Shown one piece after another: positions 1 through 12,500 of a stretch of 64,000 nt of DNA. How positions within the stretch are numbered: the first letter of the stretch is position 1; every line of letters begins with the position of its first letter. Position numbers and translations under genes: made by a program. The notes under the pieces are model-generated. The model saw nothing but the letters and a program-made list of their open reading frames with translations. It made no database searches and was not told the origin of the DNA. This DNA comes from Trichaptum fuscoviolaceum (Eukaryota > Basidiomycota > Agaricomycetes > Hymenochaetales > Trichaptaceae): assembly GCA_910574455.1 (NCBI GenBank), contig CAJSYZ010000002.1, positions 335,671 to 399,670 on the forward strand, in the 5' to 3' direction.

Positions 1-2134
1 CTTCGCGAGTCTGATCAGATGAAATCCAATACCAAACAACCGTGACAAACCTTCCAAATAGCTACTTGAGGAGGTATCATACCAAACCTGCCCTGCTCTA
101 GAACAGTATCTTTGAGATCGTCACCGTATTCGCAAATGCTAATGTCCACCCGGATGACCTCATTTCGACCAGCGATAGCACACCATAGTACGCGTCCTGA
201 TGGAGGCGAGGATGTCATTAATCTCTGATTCGGCCAGGGTGCCAGTGACTCTTCTCCATCCGTAACTAAGAGAAGATGCAATGACTCTGGTCGAAGATAT
301 TCGGTAAATTCTTCCTCGACCGGCGAGCGTCTATGGAGAAGCTCGGAGATGGTAGTCAAAAAGGCGTCGGAACTTGGGAACGAGATTGCAGGGGATTTGT
401 CCTTGATCGGCCACAATTGAGGATCGTTAATCTTGAGAAAGACGTTCGAGTCATGATGATTGTGATTGAGCGTGTTTAGTACGAACCTTCCACAATTGGC
501 AATATTGATCTCTCAATCCTGATTTTCGAAGGATCTCCTCTCGCAACGCGTAGACTGTCCGATTCTTATACTCACTAACGTCGACTTGGAATAAGCGACT
601 TCGGCCTGGAACACCACACCATGCGAAGCCGTCCTGTTTCGATAATCTCATAAGCTGTATAAAATGATATTGCAGAGTAGAAACAACTTGCCGAAGAAAA
701 GGATGGTCTCCGAGACGATAGATCATCCGCGATTTGTACGAACAAATATATGTGCTCTTTTCGGATTGATTCGTCGAAGAACGTATCTGTGATTGGTGCC
801 ATATCAGCGCTCAAATGTTTAGCGAGCTCTGCGAGGTCCTTGATATTCGACGGAAAGGTCCTTTTCCGAGCACTGTCGTTGACCGGCCAGTATTGGGGAT
901 CTTTGAACTTATGATAAAGGTTAGTTAGAGCATAACTTCGCCTTGATTTGACAAACCTTCCAGATTTCCATATGGTCAGCTTGAACTTGTGCGTCGCGAG
1001 CTATAGCTCTCTTTAATCCGGTGAAATCCTTGCATTTCGCAATGTCTACCTGTAATATCCGGTCCTTGTCCGCAATAACACACCAGATACGCCGCTCCTA
1101 AATTAGGGACGTATTAAAGTTAATAAAGTGACAAAATAGTCGACACATACCGGCACGGATATTGAGCAGAAGGTTTTTCTCCTGCTGTTGATCTTCATGA
1201 CAAAATCAATTGTGTCGGGCCCGTTGAATATTGTCTCCAGTTTCGTTTGTGGGTACAGAAGGTCAGCGATCATGCGAAGGTTGTCATCGTCGATTGAGAT
1301 GTTTTTCATAGAGGATGCACCAGCAGCTGACCATTTGTGTGGCTCTTTCACCTAGACGGACGTGAGCACCAAGTTGATAGCGCAGCTTCTTGTCAACTTA
1401 CCTTCCAGATATCTACCCGGGAGTACGGTATTTTGATTCTGGACTAGAGTCCCCAAAGGTCGGGTCGGGCCCGGCCTTCACCTTTTTTAGCTCTGGCCCG
1501 ACCCTATCGGGCCAGGATTTTTTCCGGGGTGCTAACCCTTGGCCCGACCCTCACCCAGCCTTAGGGTCGGGTCAAAATAAGGTCGGGCTAGGGTTGAGCC
1601 CCTAACCCGGCCCTTGGCCCTAATGTAACATGAATTGTATATAAATTAAACAAATTAAACTCTCAAGGGGCATTATGCAACACATAAGGTGTCTAAATGC
1701 AGTGTCTCACGGCTATTTAGGTCTTGAAAGCCCAAATCGGGTAGTTTAACGTACATGTTAAGGAAGTAGTTAGTAAAACTGCCAGATTTACGGGTCAAAG
1801 TTGTGCACAAAACCGGCCTATCACGTATATTTGTTACCTAAATAGGGTCAAGGGTCGGGTCGGGTTATATAGGGCTAGCTTCCCGGAAAATGCAGCTGGC
1901 CCTTGGCCCGACCCTACTAAGGCATCGTCCGGCCCGGCCCTATTCTGACCCGACCCTAGGGCTTGGGTCGGGCCAGCCCTAGGGTCCAGTGGGCTTGGCC
2001 CAGCCCGCCGGGGACTCTATTCTGGACAAGTCGACGGCAGCTTTCTTCAAGTCGTAAATGATCTCACAATTCGTAGTGTCGACATGCAGCAGCCTATCCT
2101 AGCCAGCGATGGCACACCAGACACGATGTTGCAT
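1..2134 (-). pseudogene. Crinkler-array kinase gene copy A, 5' part, disrupted and cut by the window edge
   Basis: Six of the eight exons seen in the intact paralogues can be placed: 2134-1402 (holding the MITE at 1445-2019), 1351-1151, 1097-957, 907-692, 633-487 and 431-51. They encode four Crinkler-N, ubiquitin-like units, each with a WCAIAGRD-like start and an IWKV-like end, alternating with linker segments that begin xxDPxxWP. The expected kinase exons would lie beyond base 1. Two lesions are visible. A 575 bp MITE sits in exon 1, and a TAG codon follows the WCAIAG motif where paralogues have a sense codon. Removing the MITE plus one 8 bp target duplication leaves exactly 150 nt, the exon 1 length of both intact copies. 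Exon 6 (381 nt) also equals that of the copy at 19.6-22.3 kb. The exon 4 donor appears to be GC. Family role is inferred from known CRN/CR effectors, in which the header precedes a toxic or signalling domain. Confidence 0.8.
1445..2019. mobile_element. hAT-type non-autonomous MITE, 575 bp, inserted in a Crinkler exon
   Basis: Ends are TAGAGTCCCC and its inverse GGGGACTCTA. The 8 bp sequence TTCTGGAC is present on both sides (1437-1444 and 2020-2027). An 8 bp target duplication with a TAGAG-like terminus is typical of hAT elements. The interior has no coding capacity and is rich in GGTCGGG/CCCGACC strings near both ends, probably subterminal transposase-binding repeats. Confidence 0.88.
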
Positions 2135-2649
2135 GGTGTAAGATATGGAGAGGTGGTAGGGAGGAATCAACATGATTCCGAACTGAACTCGACCACTGGC
2201 ACACTAGCAGACTCGTGTGAAACCTGAAATTGAACTAACATTATGTAACTAGATAACGGGCCGAGCTTTGCCAGCAAATCCCTTACTCCCTCACTGGCAG
2301 CCTGCTGCATCATTTGATTCTCCGCATCAATATTTTCCAGGTCAGCGGCGGTTCAAGTTGTTTAGGGGAGGTGTGAAATCACAGGTATCCCACGGCAATT
2401 TAGGGGATACAGTGCCCTTTACTCCCAGTGGGAGTAAGGGAATCAATTTGATTTAATTGAGCGTACCTTTGCTCTTGTGAGTTTCTCCGAGGCACGAATG
2501 TTACAATAGCTGAATCTCGAGAATGATACAGCTCTGCATTGTTCTCTCCACTGCTTTTGTGGTACTTTATTCTACAATAAAGATCTGTCAGGCAACAGCC
2601 CTGTGATAAGGTGGAGAACGGGGTTCCTATGTCTGGCTGGGCAACTAGA
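2135..2649. other. Intergenic, no gene recognised
   Basis: This is upstream of the broken Crinkler copy A. Just upstream of the start it resembles the 5' flank of the copy at 22.3 kb, suggesting duplication included promoter DNA. I see no convincing gene in it. Confidence 0.4.
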
Positions 2650-2815
2650 TTTTAACATACAGATTACCGTGCTACCGCGCAGTACCGCGCAGTACCGCGG
2701 GAAATTACCGTGCAGTTCCGCGCGGTTCCGTCGATTTTACCGCCCACTTCCGCGCCATTACCGTCGATATTACCGCGCAGTACCTTCCACTTTACCGCGC
2801 AGCTAATTTAGACAG
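2650..2815. repeat. Remnant of the giant transposon's terminal repeat block
   Basis: It begins AGATTTTAACATACAG, close to the start of the 5781/19220 inverted repeat. It continues as irregular repeats of TACCGCGCAGTACCGCG, TTCCGCGCCATTACCG and TTTACCGCCCAC, the same words as the block at 18.66-18.93 kb. No second end or gene is attached, so it is a solo or broken end. Confidence 0.7.
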
Positions 2816-3463
2816 TTCCTTGTAAGTAGAGCAGAAATTAGAGAAATAAAACTATTTGATAGCGCACAATACAGCAAGTGTCACAGCTTCATAAATGTAA
2901 TTATCTTGCGAGTGTTATTGTCGAAGCAAAGAGAGCAGAGTGCGGCATGAGATTAACGTCAAGTCGTCGATATCAACAATTCTTTATCTGAGAGTTCAAG
3001 TTGCTAGATATATAAAGTGCTAAGAACCGGCCCTAATTATGGGCACTTATGTTTATGTTGAAGCAGAATACCTGTCACCCAAAATACAGTCAAGAATCAT
3101 CGGATTCAATTTATAATACGTATGGAATATAATGCACATGCTAATCCGGTATTTTAGAGACAGTGAAAGGATGGAGTTATTATTGCGGTTATTATATTTC
3201 GGGAATACCATTAGAAATGTAGTAGATCATCATTGTCGAAGCTTCGAAGTCACTTTCAACTGTCTAGGTACCAGGTATTAAAGCTATCGATTCACTTGTA
3301 AGCGTAGGAGAATTGCCTGATATTATTTTTCGAGGGGTCACGGATATCGAGTTAATATACTACATAGACGCCCATAGATCAAAGCTGTGCTCGCACGCGC
3401 ATACAGATCTCGGTGCGCCGTGTCCTCTCGTCCCTACTCATACAAGTAGCTTCAAGCTCAACT
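2816..3463. other. AT-rich intergenic stretch
   Basis: I found no open reading frame with plausible splice structure, no inverted repeat and no RNA gene. Confidence 0.4.
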
Positions 3464-3918
3464 ATGTCCTCTTCTAAGCAATTCTCTATGCGCTGGAACG
3501 ACAAGAACATGTACAAGAACCACCCGGACGTAAAGACGAAGATCGAGAGAGGATGCAAGGAAGCTGGGGCGTCTCTCAAACGTGCTGGGAAGAATTTTGA
3601 CACCCTCACAATCTTGTATGTTACATTACCCCTCTTTCCTTTCAATCGAGACTCATTAGACTATTAGCAATGGTCCACATGCTTCAAAGTCGGATAAACA
3701 TCCTCATATCACGTTCCGCATATACAAGAATCGAGTTCTAGCTGGATCCGCGCACTTACCGTGTGAAGCAAAGGGCGTTGCAATAGTGCGTTTTACTTCT
3801 ATTAAATGCGTACCATTTGGTCTCATATGTATCTGTGATGCAGGTTGAAGAGTTGACAATAACCGAACCGTATTGGCGGAAGGGGAAGAAGTTAACGTCT
3901 CGCGCGCACAGGGTTTGA
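3464..3918 (+). CDS. Small uncharacterised protein, copy 1 (114 aa, three exons)
   Basis: Exons 3464-3615, 3668-3785 and 3844-3918 join in frame to 114 residues ending at TGA. The introns are about 52 and 58 nt with GTATGT and GTGCGT donors. The protein starts MSSSKQF and is basic. Its central part (PHITFRIYKN, then AGSAHLPC) is shared with the gene at 4700, which has the same first intron position and phase, so the two are a tandem duplicate pair. I recognise no domain, signal peptide or membrane segment. The alternating hydrophobic pattern around HITFRIY suggests a small beta-rich fold, but that is only an impression. The ATG was chosen because the reading opens there and aligns with the length of the second copy. 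Function unknown. Confidence 0.55.
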
Positions 3919-4699
3919 GGGGTTGAGCATGACTACATGGGGCCGTAGGAGATTCACGTACTATTCCACAAAAAAACGGCTGCGTACCTTCCTTTGTTTT
4001 ACCGCTTGCACTTGACTCCTTGTATGTTACCGATTTCCAATGTATGCAGAATTTGTATCAAGAATAAGTATGTATCGATTACATGATGTACCCTTTCTAT
4101 GTGAATTACTCGGATACCTCACTTCCAGCAAGACAAGAAGCTAGACAACGTCTCAAACGTTCAATCGCTTGCGTTGGATCAACCGATCCGGCGTTTAAAT
4201 TCGCATACTGTCACTATTCGCCTCCGCTGTCTAACATTTCAAATTGAGTTAAAAGTCTAATTATGCGACCTTATCTGGACTTGATCTAATCTTGATCTAG
4301 GCACAAATATAGCAGTCCATGCCATTTATGGATACAATATAATGCCATCCTTATTTCAGATTATGTGTGAGTACGCATGTAAGGTAACTAATGCAACTCG
4401 CGTCTTGAAAGTGCAAGCAATTTGTGTTAGAGGCAACACAGGCATGTTGCACAATGAGAATGTTTAGTTTTCACTGCATATATTATTGCTAACGCACATG
4501 GCATGCAACAGCGCGTATGTAGACGTGTTATAGCTCACCGAAGGCATTAGAATCAGTTACGATGATTGTGTGTAGCTGTAAGAACCTTGGGCGAGCTCTT
4601 AAATTATTGTAATGTAAAGATATTTGTGAATGAGTTCGAAGCACGAAGTAGACGCCCGTTGATCAAAACGTGCACAGACTATTCAGCAAGAAGCACTCA
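3919..4699. other. Intergenic between the tandem small genes
   Basis: Nothing recognisable apart from AT-rich sequence. Confidence 0.35.
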
Positions 4700-5220
4700 A
4701 TGACTACACCTAAATCCACACCCGCACTTGTCCCCGCATCTGCTTCGACACCAATGGCAACCCCTGCACCTGTACCTCCTTTCGTCGTGTCTTGGGTTAA
4801 TCCGACAGCGTTCACCAAACCGGAAAAGGCCCATCTCAGGGACGAGGCCGAGTACATCTGTGAGAAAGCTGGAAAAGAGCTCAAGCGTATCGGACAGAAA
4901 TTTGATTCCATAAAAATTGTGTATGTTGTCCCGTTCTTTCATGTCGGCGTTTTTTACTCAGTTCTCAATTAGCGAGGGCTTCCACACATCGAAAAACGGC
5001 CGTCGGGACCACATGACGTTCCGGCTTTACGACGGTTATACGTATATCGGGGCGGCACATCTGCCTAGGCCCCCGAAAGTGGACTGGACAGTCGATGTAC
5101 GTGTGTTTCAATATCTAACTTATGAATATGATGACAGCCAACTTATCTGGTATAATAGCTCCGTCTTTTAACATTGGTAGAACGTGGGAAGGGCCGTAAA
5201 CCCAAGCAGGTCTTGAAGGA
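4700..5220 (+). CDS. Small uncharacterised protein, copy 2 (3' end uncertain)
   Basis: Exon 4700-4920 joins exon 4973-5096 in frame with the same intron phase as the paralogue at 3464. The shared core reads HMTFRLYDGY then GAAHLPRP. The N-terminus differs: a Ser/Thr/Pro/Ala-rich stretch of about 35 residues precedes a segment matching the first copy (KAGKELKRIGQKFD against EAGASLKRAGKNFD). A third exon should begin after the GTACGT donor at 5097. A TAG acceptor near 5180 exists, but the reading after it stops quickly and does not clearly match copy 1, so the C-terminus may be lost. No known family is recognised. Confidence 0.45.
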
Positions 5221-5780
5221 TTCGAACGAAAGGTGGTGAGGGCGATATGTAAAGAACGATTTGTATACAATAAAAAAAATATGTCAATAGTTTCAATCCA
5301 AGTTATGCCTTTTATCTCCGGAGGATTTTTTAAATCGGGTTTCACAGATTGACTAAGATTCTTACCTTTGAGTGTGCATACTCCATCGACACCAATCCGC
5401 CCTAACAAACGTTTAGTAGCAACATCCCCCTCCAGCAAAAGCGTATCGGCTATAGTTGCGAAAGCAATCGGTCGACGTACTGGGCAATGGATTGGCCGAT
5501 GCGCACTTGGATCCGCATGTCAATGTTAACTCCGTGCTCCCGTATTTCAAATTAACTCAAAAGACTAATTACATTATTAGATCGAATCTATGCAAGTCCC
5601 GGAACTCGATTAAGGCACCGAAATTGCTTTATTTATTTCGTACCGTATGATGCATTACTGAATTCGGCTACGACCGTCGAACGGAACCATTCGTATTGTT
5701 GGGTCGTTGGTTAGTTCTATTGGCGCCATTTCAAACGCGTTACTCCGGTAGCGAGCATTGCAGAACGTAGCACTATTTGC
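5221..5780. other. Intergenic to the left edge of the giant transposon
   Basis: Short open frames only, with no supporting splice or homology pattern. This is the left flank of the insertion. Confidence 0.35.
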
Positions 5781-5847
5781 GGCCTACAGATTTTAACATG
5801 CAGGTTCCGCGCGCGGTAAATGGTAAATCGATCGATTTACCGCCCAT
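5781..5847 (+). repeat. Left terminal inverted repeat of the giant transposon
   Basis: It pairs with 19154-19220 with a single mismatch. It contains the perfect 20 bp palindrome GGTAAATCGATCGATTTACC, a likely protein-binding site. Confidence 0.88.
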
Positions 5848-6530
5848 TACAGCGCGTGACCCATATGTCACCAGTGTATGCCGTTAGCGCTAACTTGTCC
5901 CCTTTCCAACTCTTCTGCTATGAAACATTCTACGTTTCTTTTCCGCGTCTATTCCTAGTCATTACAATCTCGTGAGGCACTCTTTATTTATATTCACAGC
6001 TCGATTACCTAGATAATCAGGCGGTATTCTGATTCAGGTCTGACCACCTCGAATCTGCTTTGCTGTTTAATTCGACATCAACTGTTACCCATACCATATT
6101 ATGGATTTACTCGCCGTATGTAATCTACAAAATTATCTTCCATACATGTCGCTATTCCATGCATTTCAGCCACGACTAACATTCGGGAATTGCCGGTATC
6201 CTGCTTTCGTTCGATGCCAATTACGGGAATGGCCGCTATGACTTAAGTCTCCTCGACTTCCAGTGTTAACCCTGGCGACGGATTCTGTCTCCAGTAGCTT
6301 TAGCATTGTTTAAATTGGATGGACCTGAATACTTGCCTCCCATTCCAAGGAACGTATGTGTACCCCCCGGTCCTGGCCTAGGTGCCTTGCCCCCCTAAAT
6401 TCCTCGTTGGAGTAAGTGTTATAATTCTAACACCGAACGAGGCTCTTCTACATGCCGCTCTATTACATTACTTTACATTTACACAGAGCATAGATCATAC
6501 ATCAATATATAAATACCATCCCTGGATCTT
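5848..6530. other. Left subterminal non-coding region of the giant transposon
   Basis: It lies between the left TIR and the 3' end of the transposase-like gene. Unlike the right end it lacks the TTACCG repeat block. No gene seen. Confidence 0.45.
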
Positions 6531-9500
6531 TTACTTTTCTTCCGCCGCCTTCTTGCTCCTGTTTGCCATACGAGGTTTCGGCGGTTTCAAAGTTAACTTG
6601 TGTTTTTTATATGAGCCTATACTGAATATTTCGCTCTTCTGTTTGATAGACAGGTCAGCATATTGACCCTTTACAAATATCAGTCATCACTTACCTTCCT
6701 ATCCTCACTCGGACAGTCGGACGATTTGATCCAGCTTTCCTTAGTATTAAGCCAAGGATTCCAGTCTCCTTCGTGAGCACCTAGGGATCGTCCCCACACA
6801 TAATGACTCGCTTTGCCGGCCCTATGTGAGACCTCGAACATTCGTCGTTCGAGAAAAGAAATGCATTCCGCGTCAACATCGATGGTCGTCGGGTCCGACT
6901 CCACGATTATATCGAATGCTTCTTCTAATGTCTTCGTCTTGCGACGGTGTGCGAGAACAATCGTCTTGGCATGAGTATGAGCGGGCATTTCGAACCAGTC
7001 CATTGCTTCTATCATCGGCACCCCATCCGCGGTCTTGTAAGGTAGGTTCTTACGCATCCAACAGGCAATGTGAAGCTCGTCATCAGCTGGTAGAATTCTA
7101 ATATCCATAACCTCTGATCTTTCCTGCAACGTTCTCATAATTGGATCAGAATATTTGTCGTTCGCATGCTTCGCGAGATACCTAATAACCGGAAACCTGC
7201 TTTCTATTTTCCCGGCACGGTATGTTTCCAGGATATCCTTAGGTTTACAAATCACCAGATATCGCAGATCTTGGAGGCTTGGTCGAAGAATCGCATCGAT
7301 GTCGCCTACTCTGTCTATTTCATTGTAGTCCGCTATAGGATAATCAACATGGCTTGCGAGCGTAAACATTCCGAGCTACATTCCAAGTCATTAGCGCGTT
7401 TAAGACATGTTAGCGATTTGTTCTTACGCGAGTCTGTCTCCGCATCTTAGTATTTTGCCATAGCTCATCCCGAATGTGTTCCAACCCCACGCGTACTAGG
7501 CCATCCACAGGAAATTCGACGTTGGAAAGTCGCCAATGCTTGTCTTCGAATTCGGAAAGTCGCCATATCTTGATTATGTACAACTGTTCCTTTGCGCGTG
7601 GAGCAGGGCAATCGATTACTCTTCCAGGGTACCAATACTTAGGTCCGATACGAACTAAGACACCCAGTCCGGGTCTGGAATGATACAATCAGATGCTAAA
7701 TACGGATCGGTGCCCGGAAAAGCAACATACCGAATTCTTTTCTTTATGGGAATCCCGCCTTTCAAGTCTCTTTCCAACTTCTTTTCAACCCATCTACAGA
7801 ATTAAGTCGTATGGTATAATGACATACGTAAGAATCTGGCTTACTCGTTCCTCTGCGCGTTTTGCTGACATAAGTGACAATAAAAGGGGTCATTCGGCTT
7901 CAGAAACGCTGTAAAGCCTCGAAACTGGCATGCTTGATGTGACCAATTTTCGCAATCCTTGCATTGAATCAGATCTTCCTGGAATCCGTCTGCCCCGTGT
8001 AGCGGTCGGTCTTCCACAATGCCGCATCTACATGTTATTCGGAATAAACCATGGTCACTATCAGCCCCATCAGCCTGATCTTCGATCGCTGTTGCTGTAT
8101 GCTCGTCCTTCGTTGCACCAGTTCCGTCTTCTTGTTCGCCGTCGTCTGTGGAACCGTCTGCATCTATGTCTGCGTCTTCATCGTCTCGTTCTTCACTTTC
8201 AAAATCATTGTCACCCTTCTCATCCTTGAGGTCGTCTTCCTCCAGATTGTGGCCGACGTCCGTAATAACACTGCTCCCGCCATTGAGCTTATCTTTCACG
8301 AGACCTTCGTCCCTTGCATCACGGTTGCCGGACTTTGTACTCTTTCCCACTCTATTAGTCCTTTTACCGTACTTCCTTATCCTCCCGGGCGGATGATTTG
8401 AGCGAGTTTTTGTCGCCGGGACTAATGATTCACGTTGAACAGGCGATGGCGACGTTCGATGGATCTGTAAGTCTTCGACACTTGCATCTTTGTTGTTGCG
8501 GTGGCGTCCGCGTTTTCGACCCGTGGGGAGTCCGACTGCAGTGGACTTGGCTCCGGTCTCCGATGACACCAACTTCGGAGTGACAGGTGAGTCAAGCTGC
8601 ACTGGCGGCGTCAGCGCTTGAGGGTTCTGAGTGACTTCTGCGTCTGTAACTTTAATCTTACGCGGGCGCCCGCGTTTTCGGCCCGTGGGGGGTTCGATTG
8701 GGGTGTTTGTCACTGCAGTCTTTGCTGGAAGGATACCTTTGGCTACGCGTGCTTCGGTGGTTGACTGTGTCAGAATGGCAGTCGGCGCCAGGGTTTGTCT
8801 CTTCACGCTCGAACGGGTGATGCGCGGAGTTACTGGTTTCCGCGCTTGCTGATCCGCTACCTTTTCTGTTTTCGTACCAGCAGATCGAGTTCGTACCTGA
8901 GAATCTAGTGATTTGCCGGAAGCCACCGTAGTCGTCTGCGGCGTGTCCTGGCGTGTTTGCGCAGTATCAACTTCGTCATGGGTAAAGGAAGGCGATCGTG
9001 CACTTTCGGTGACAGCATTTCTCGTTGTCGAACGCGTCGTGCGTGGGGACGCGGATGGGGCTGTCTTCGGAGTCGGATCTATTGTCTGGAATGCGTTCGT
9101 CTCATTCGCTGTTCGTCGAGCTCTATGGGAGGGCGACGTCACCGGCGACGAGAAGACCGAGTTCTTCTTTTGTGCTCGCGGTGTCGATGTCTTCACCGGT
9201 GATGAGGATACGACCTTCCTCTTCCGCGCTCTCGGTGTAGGTGTCTTCACCGGTGACGAGGAGCCTAACGAAGGCTTTTGGGACGGTGTTGCCTCAAGAT
9301 CAACTTCCATATATACACGCTTGAAGCGCGCTTTCTTTTTCGGTCGTGAGTCGATGTCTTCGTCCTTTTCTAACCGATGCTTCAAAATGATCGGAACAAT
9401 GTCGTCCGCGTGACCCTCGTACTCGTATTCCTTAGTGTCAGGCTCCCTGTCTCCTTTCCGACTACCTAACCGCTCACTTGGCTTTGCTTCGCGCCATAGA

Positions 9501-12500
9501 GGATCCTCGATGGTAAATGACGGAGGATCTTTAGACGAAGATACGTACGTCATTGAGACTTTGTGTATGGCAAGGAGCTCGGACTGTGTCCATCGGAGTA
9601 AATCTTCCTGTCCGCGCACTCCTTCGCGCAAATGATAGACTACTGTGATTGTCCTCTCTGCCGCAGTTGGCCGATGTTGTCCCGCAACAACAGTCTTGAT
9701 ACTATTGTGTTCCTTTGCCTTTGTCAAGACACCACCGTTCGCCAGGTCATCGTATAGATAACACCTCTTCAGAGGATCTGCAACGTATGCGAAAAAATGA
9801 CTGCGCTCGTTGCTGTGGACCGCGCGTCCTACAACATCGTAATGACATGTCGTCCGTCTACCGTCCTTATTCGTGCCAGGCAATTCTATCACGGCTGGAA
9901 AATCCCACATCGGCTCATCAGAGAAGGGAACGGGCACCGGGGGTCGGTCATCTTTCCCGTCAGATGTCATCTCTTTGCCATTCTTGTATGGTCGCGGAAG
10001 ATTAATTCGAAGGCAAATTGGGTGAGACACCATGGCCGTGCAAACTAGAACGTCGTCGCCTCGGTGGTTGCAGAAAGGTCTCCAGCATTCCGAGACATTT
10101 TCCGGTTCCTTTCGCACGCGGAAAAGATCTCTAACAAAGGCAAGTACACTCCCGTGGTGTTTGGCGTGCGCTTCTAAGTTGAGATCGATGTACCTCCGTT
10201 GACTAGACCGCTTCGTAACAAGGACGTGCCGATTGGTACCATTCCCATTACAGTATCGTACAGTGACTTCGTGTCCAAAAAAATATGTCTCTGCTTCATA
10301 AGACATGATCGGCTTCGATCTGCGTGCACATGCCTGACAAAGCCATAACTAGAAGTTGATTAGTACAAGCACCGGGGAAGTTAGTAGAAAATACTTACAA
10401 ATAATGAATCTTGATCTGTTAAAGACGTAATGATTTTACAGTCCAATAAAGAACTTCGGAATGAGTCACGGCTCATGTCATTCATCGTCAAGGCGTACGT
10501 CTGCGACACTTCTTCACTTTCAAGAAGGTTGAGTCGGGTCTGCAGGACTCCGAACAGGCTATCCATAACGGAACCAGGTGTAATAATGGACAGGCATTGT
10601 TCCAGGGACAGAGGATCACGCTGTGCTACTCGGAAGAGGAGCTCCAAAGAGGTGTCCATCCAACATGAGTTATCTTTATATCTGTAGCTTGCTAAGTCGG
10701 CTGACTTTCGACCCCTTAACAAAGCAGTGAGATCGTCTAGTGACGTGGGAAGGATTCGTCTAACGAGAAGCTTATGGACCCTGTCAGGTGGACGACCATC
10801 GTTAGGTGTTTGATGACTCCTTCTCTTGATTGCTTCTTGAGTTCGACTGGGATGTGTACTGCCATAAACGTCTACGAATGATTTCCAGGGTTCTGCCTGG
10901 CCGTATCTGATTTTGAAACCACCTTAATGACATATGAGTTCGATGAACGTAAGAATGTGGATCAAGTACGCACATAATACAGCCGTATCCAATGCCTGCA
11001 TAGCGTTGGCGAAGCGATACAGACCATCTAATCCGTCAATGACGCTGTGATCTCGGCCAACCGACGTGTAAATGGAGTAGTGGAACGATTCCTCCGGGTT
11101 CGTAGACGCGGGTAACGACTCCCATAACTCCTGGTCCATCGTACGATATGCAGCAAATATCATTTGTGCGACTTTAGGTCTCATCCACCACTCGAGCCAA
11201 TTATGAATAGCGGGGAATGCCTGAAGTAAATCGTCCGCAGCAGATTTGAACAAAGGAATAGTAGGGGCGTCGTGAAGCGCCTTTACTAGCTCCATGAAAC
11301 TGTCCTCAAGTCCTACGGGAACCAGTGCCTTTGTCTTCCGTATTCTCGCTACTTGCTCATTGAAATGTTGGTTACAACCTTTCAGTAGAGCTTCGGCAGC
11401 TTCCCTTAACTCATCCGGCGATCGGGTGTCTGTCGCCAACTCGGTGAAGAACTCAATGAAAGCCTTGATGAAGCCTTGCCGCTCGGCTTCACTGAAATCC
11501 ATAACCTGCATTACAGATGAGCAGGAACCAATGATTATCATAATTGACTTTGACGTACCATGAGGAAGTATTTTTCCAAAAAAGGAATATCGTAGTCTGC
11601 GCAGATTCGGTGGACCACTCTAAAGTATGTCTTGAAGTGACACTTGTAATGCGCAATCGTCTGCCCATTCATGTAGGACATGAGAGCGGGCATCCAACGT
11701 CGAACAATAGGAGTGTATAGAGTTGTTGCCATGAGTACCGCATTCAACTCCCTGAAGTACTTGTGAGCGGCGTCAGAAACTGCTCCATTGACCGGTTCAG
11801 ACAAGTTGGAATCACACATCGATCGGTATATCTGAGTGGCCATGAATTCTGTTTGCACCGTGATAACGATGATATCCGCAAAAGTGGAATCAATGATGAA
11901 GTTCGGGTGCGTTTCAACAAACTCGGCAAACGGTCCGAACAGTCCCTCCTCCTTTGACTTCCTGTTCTTTTCCTTTTTCATCTCGTACAATAGACGATCA
12001 CGATTAATTAAGATGCCAGAGATGTTCATGGCAGTGGTGAGTTCGCCTTCTGGACCGGGGACACCAGAGATATAAGATGAAGGCGTTGCAGTGGGATTCA
12101 GTTTGCTTAATGACTTTAGATCGTGCTTCTGTTTCCGTGTGAGATGAAGGGGGGGAGGTCGGACATGCTGATGGAATTTAGTACTGTCGAATGAGACACC
12201 GTTGGAGGATTCACGAAACTCGTGTACCACATCGCATGATATGTGGACTACTTTGACACCGCAGTGACAACGTTGAGTGAGTTGACGCGCACGACCCTCC
12301 TTCTTCGTTTGCGGTCGATCGACCCACTTGCAATGGCCAGTGGAGCAAGCCATCACCCCGAGGCAGATACGCCTGGATACCTGGACGGATGCACTACTAG
12401 TCTCTGTCTTAGCGCTTTTCCGGTGGCGTCCTCCAGGATAATCCATTGCCCAGTGCACCATGAATGCCTCTTTTCGTTTTAACGATATTGCGGCAATCTC

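Noticed and set aside
8913..9413. 166-codon + frame antisense to the giant transposase gene
   Set aside because: Opposite an Arg/Ser/Thr-rich low-complexity section; no independent support.
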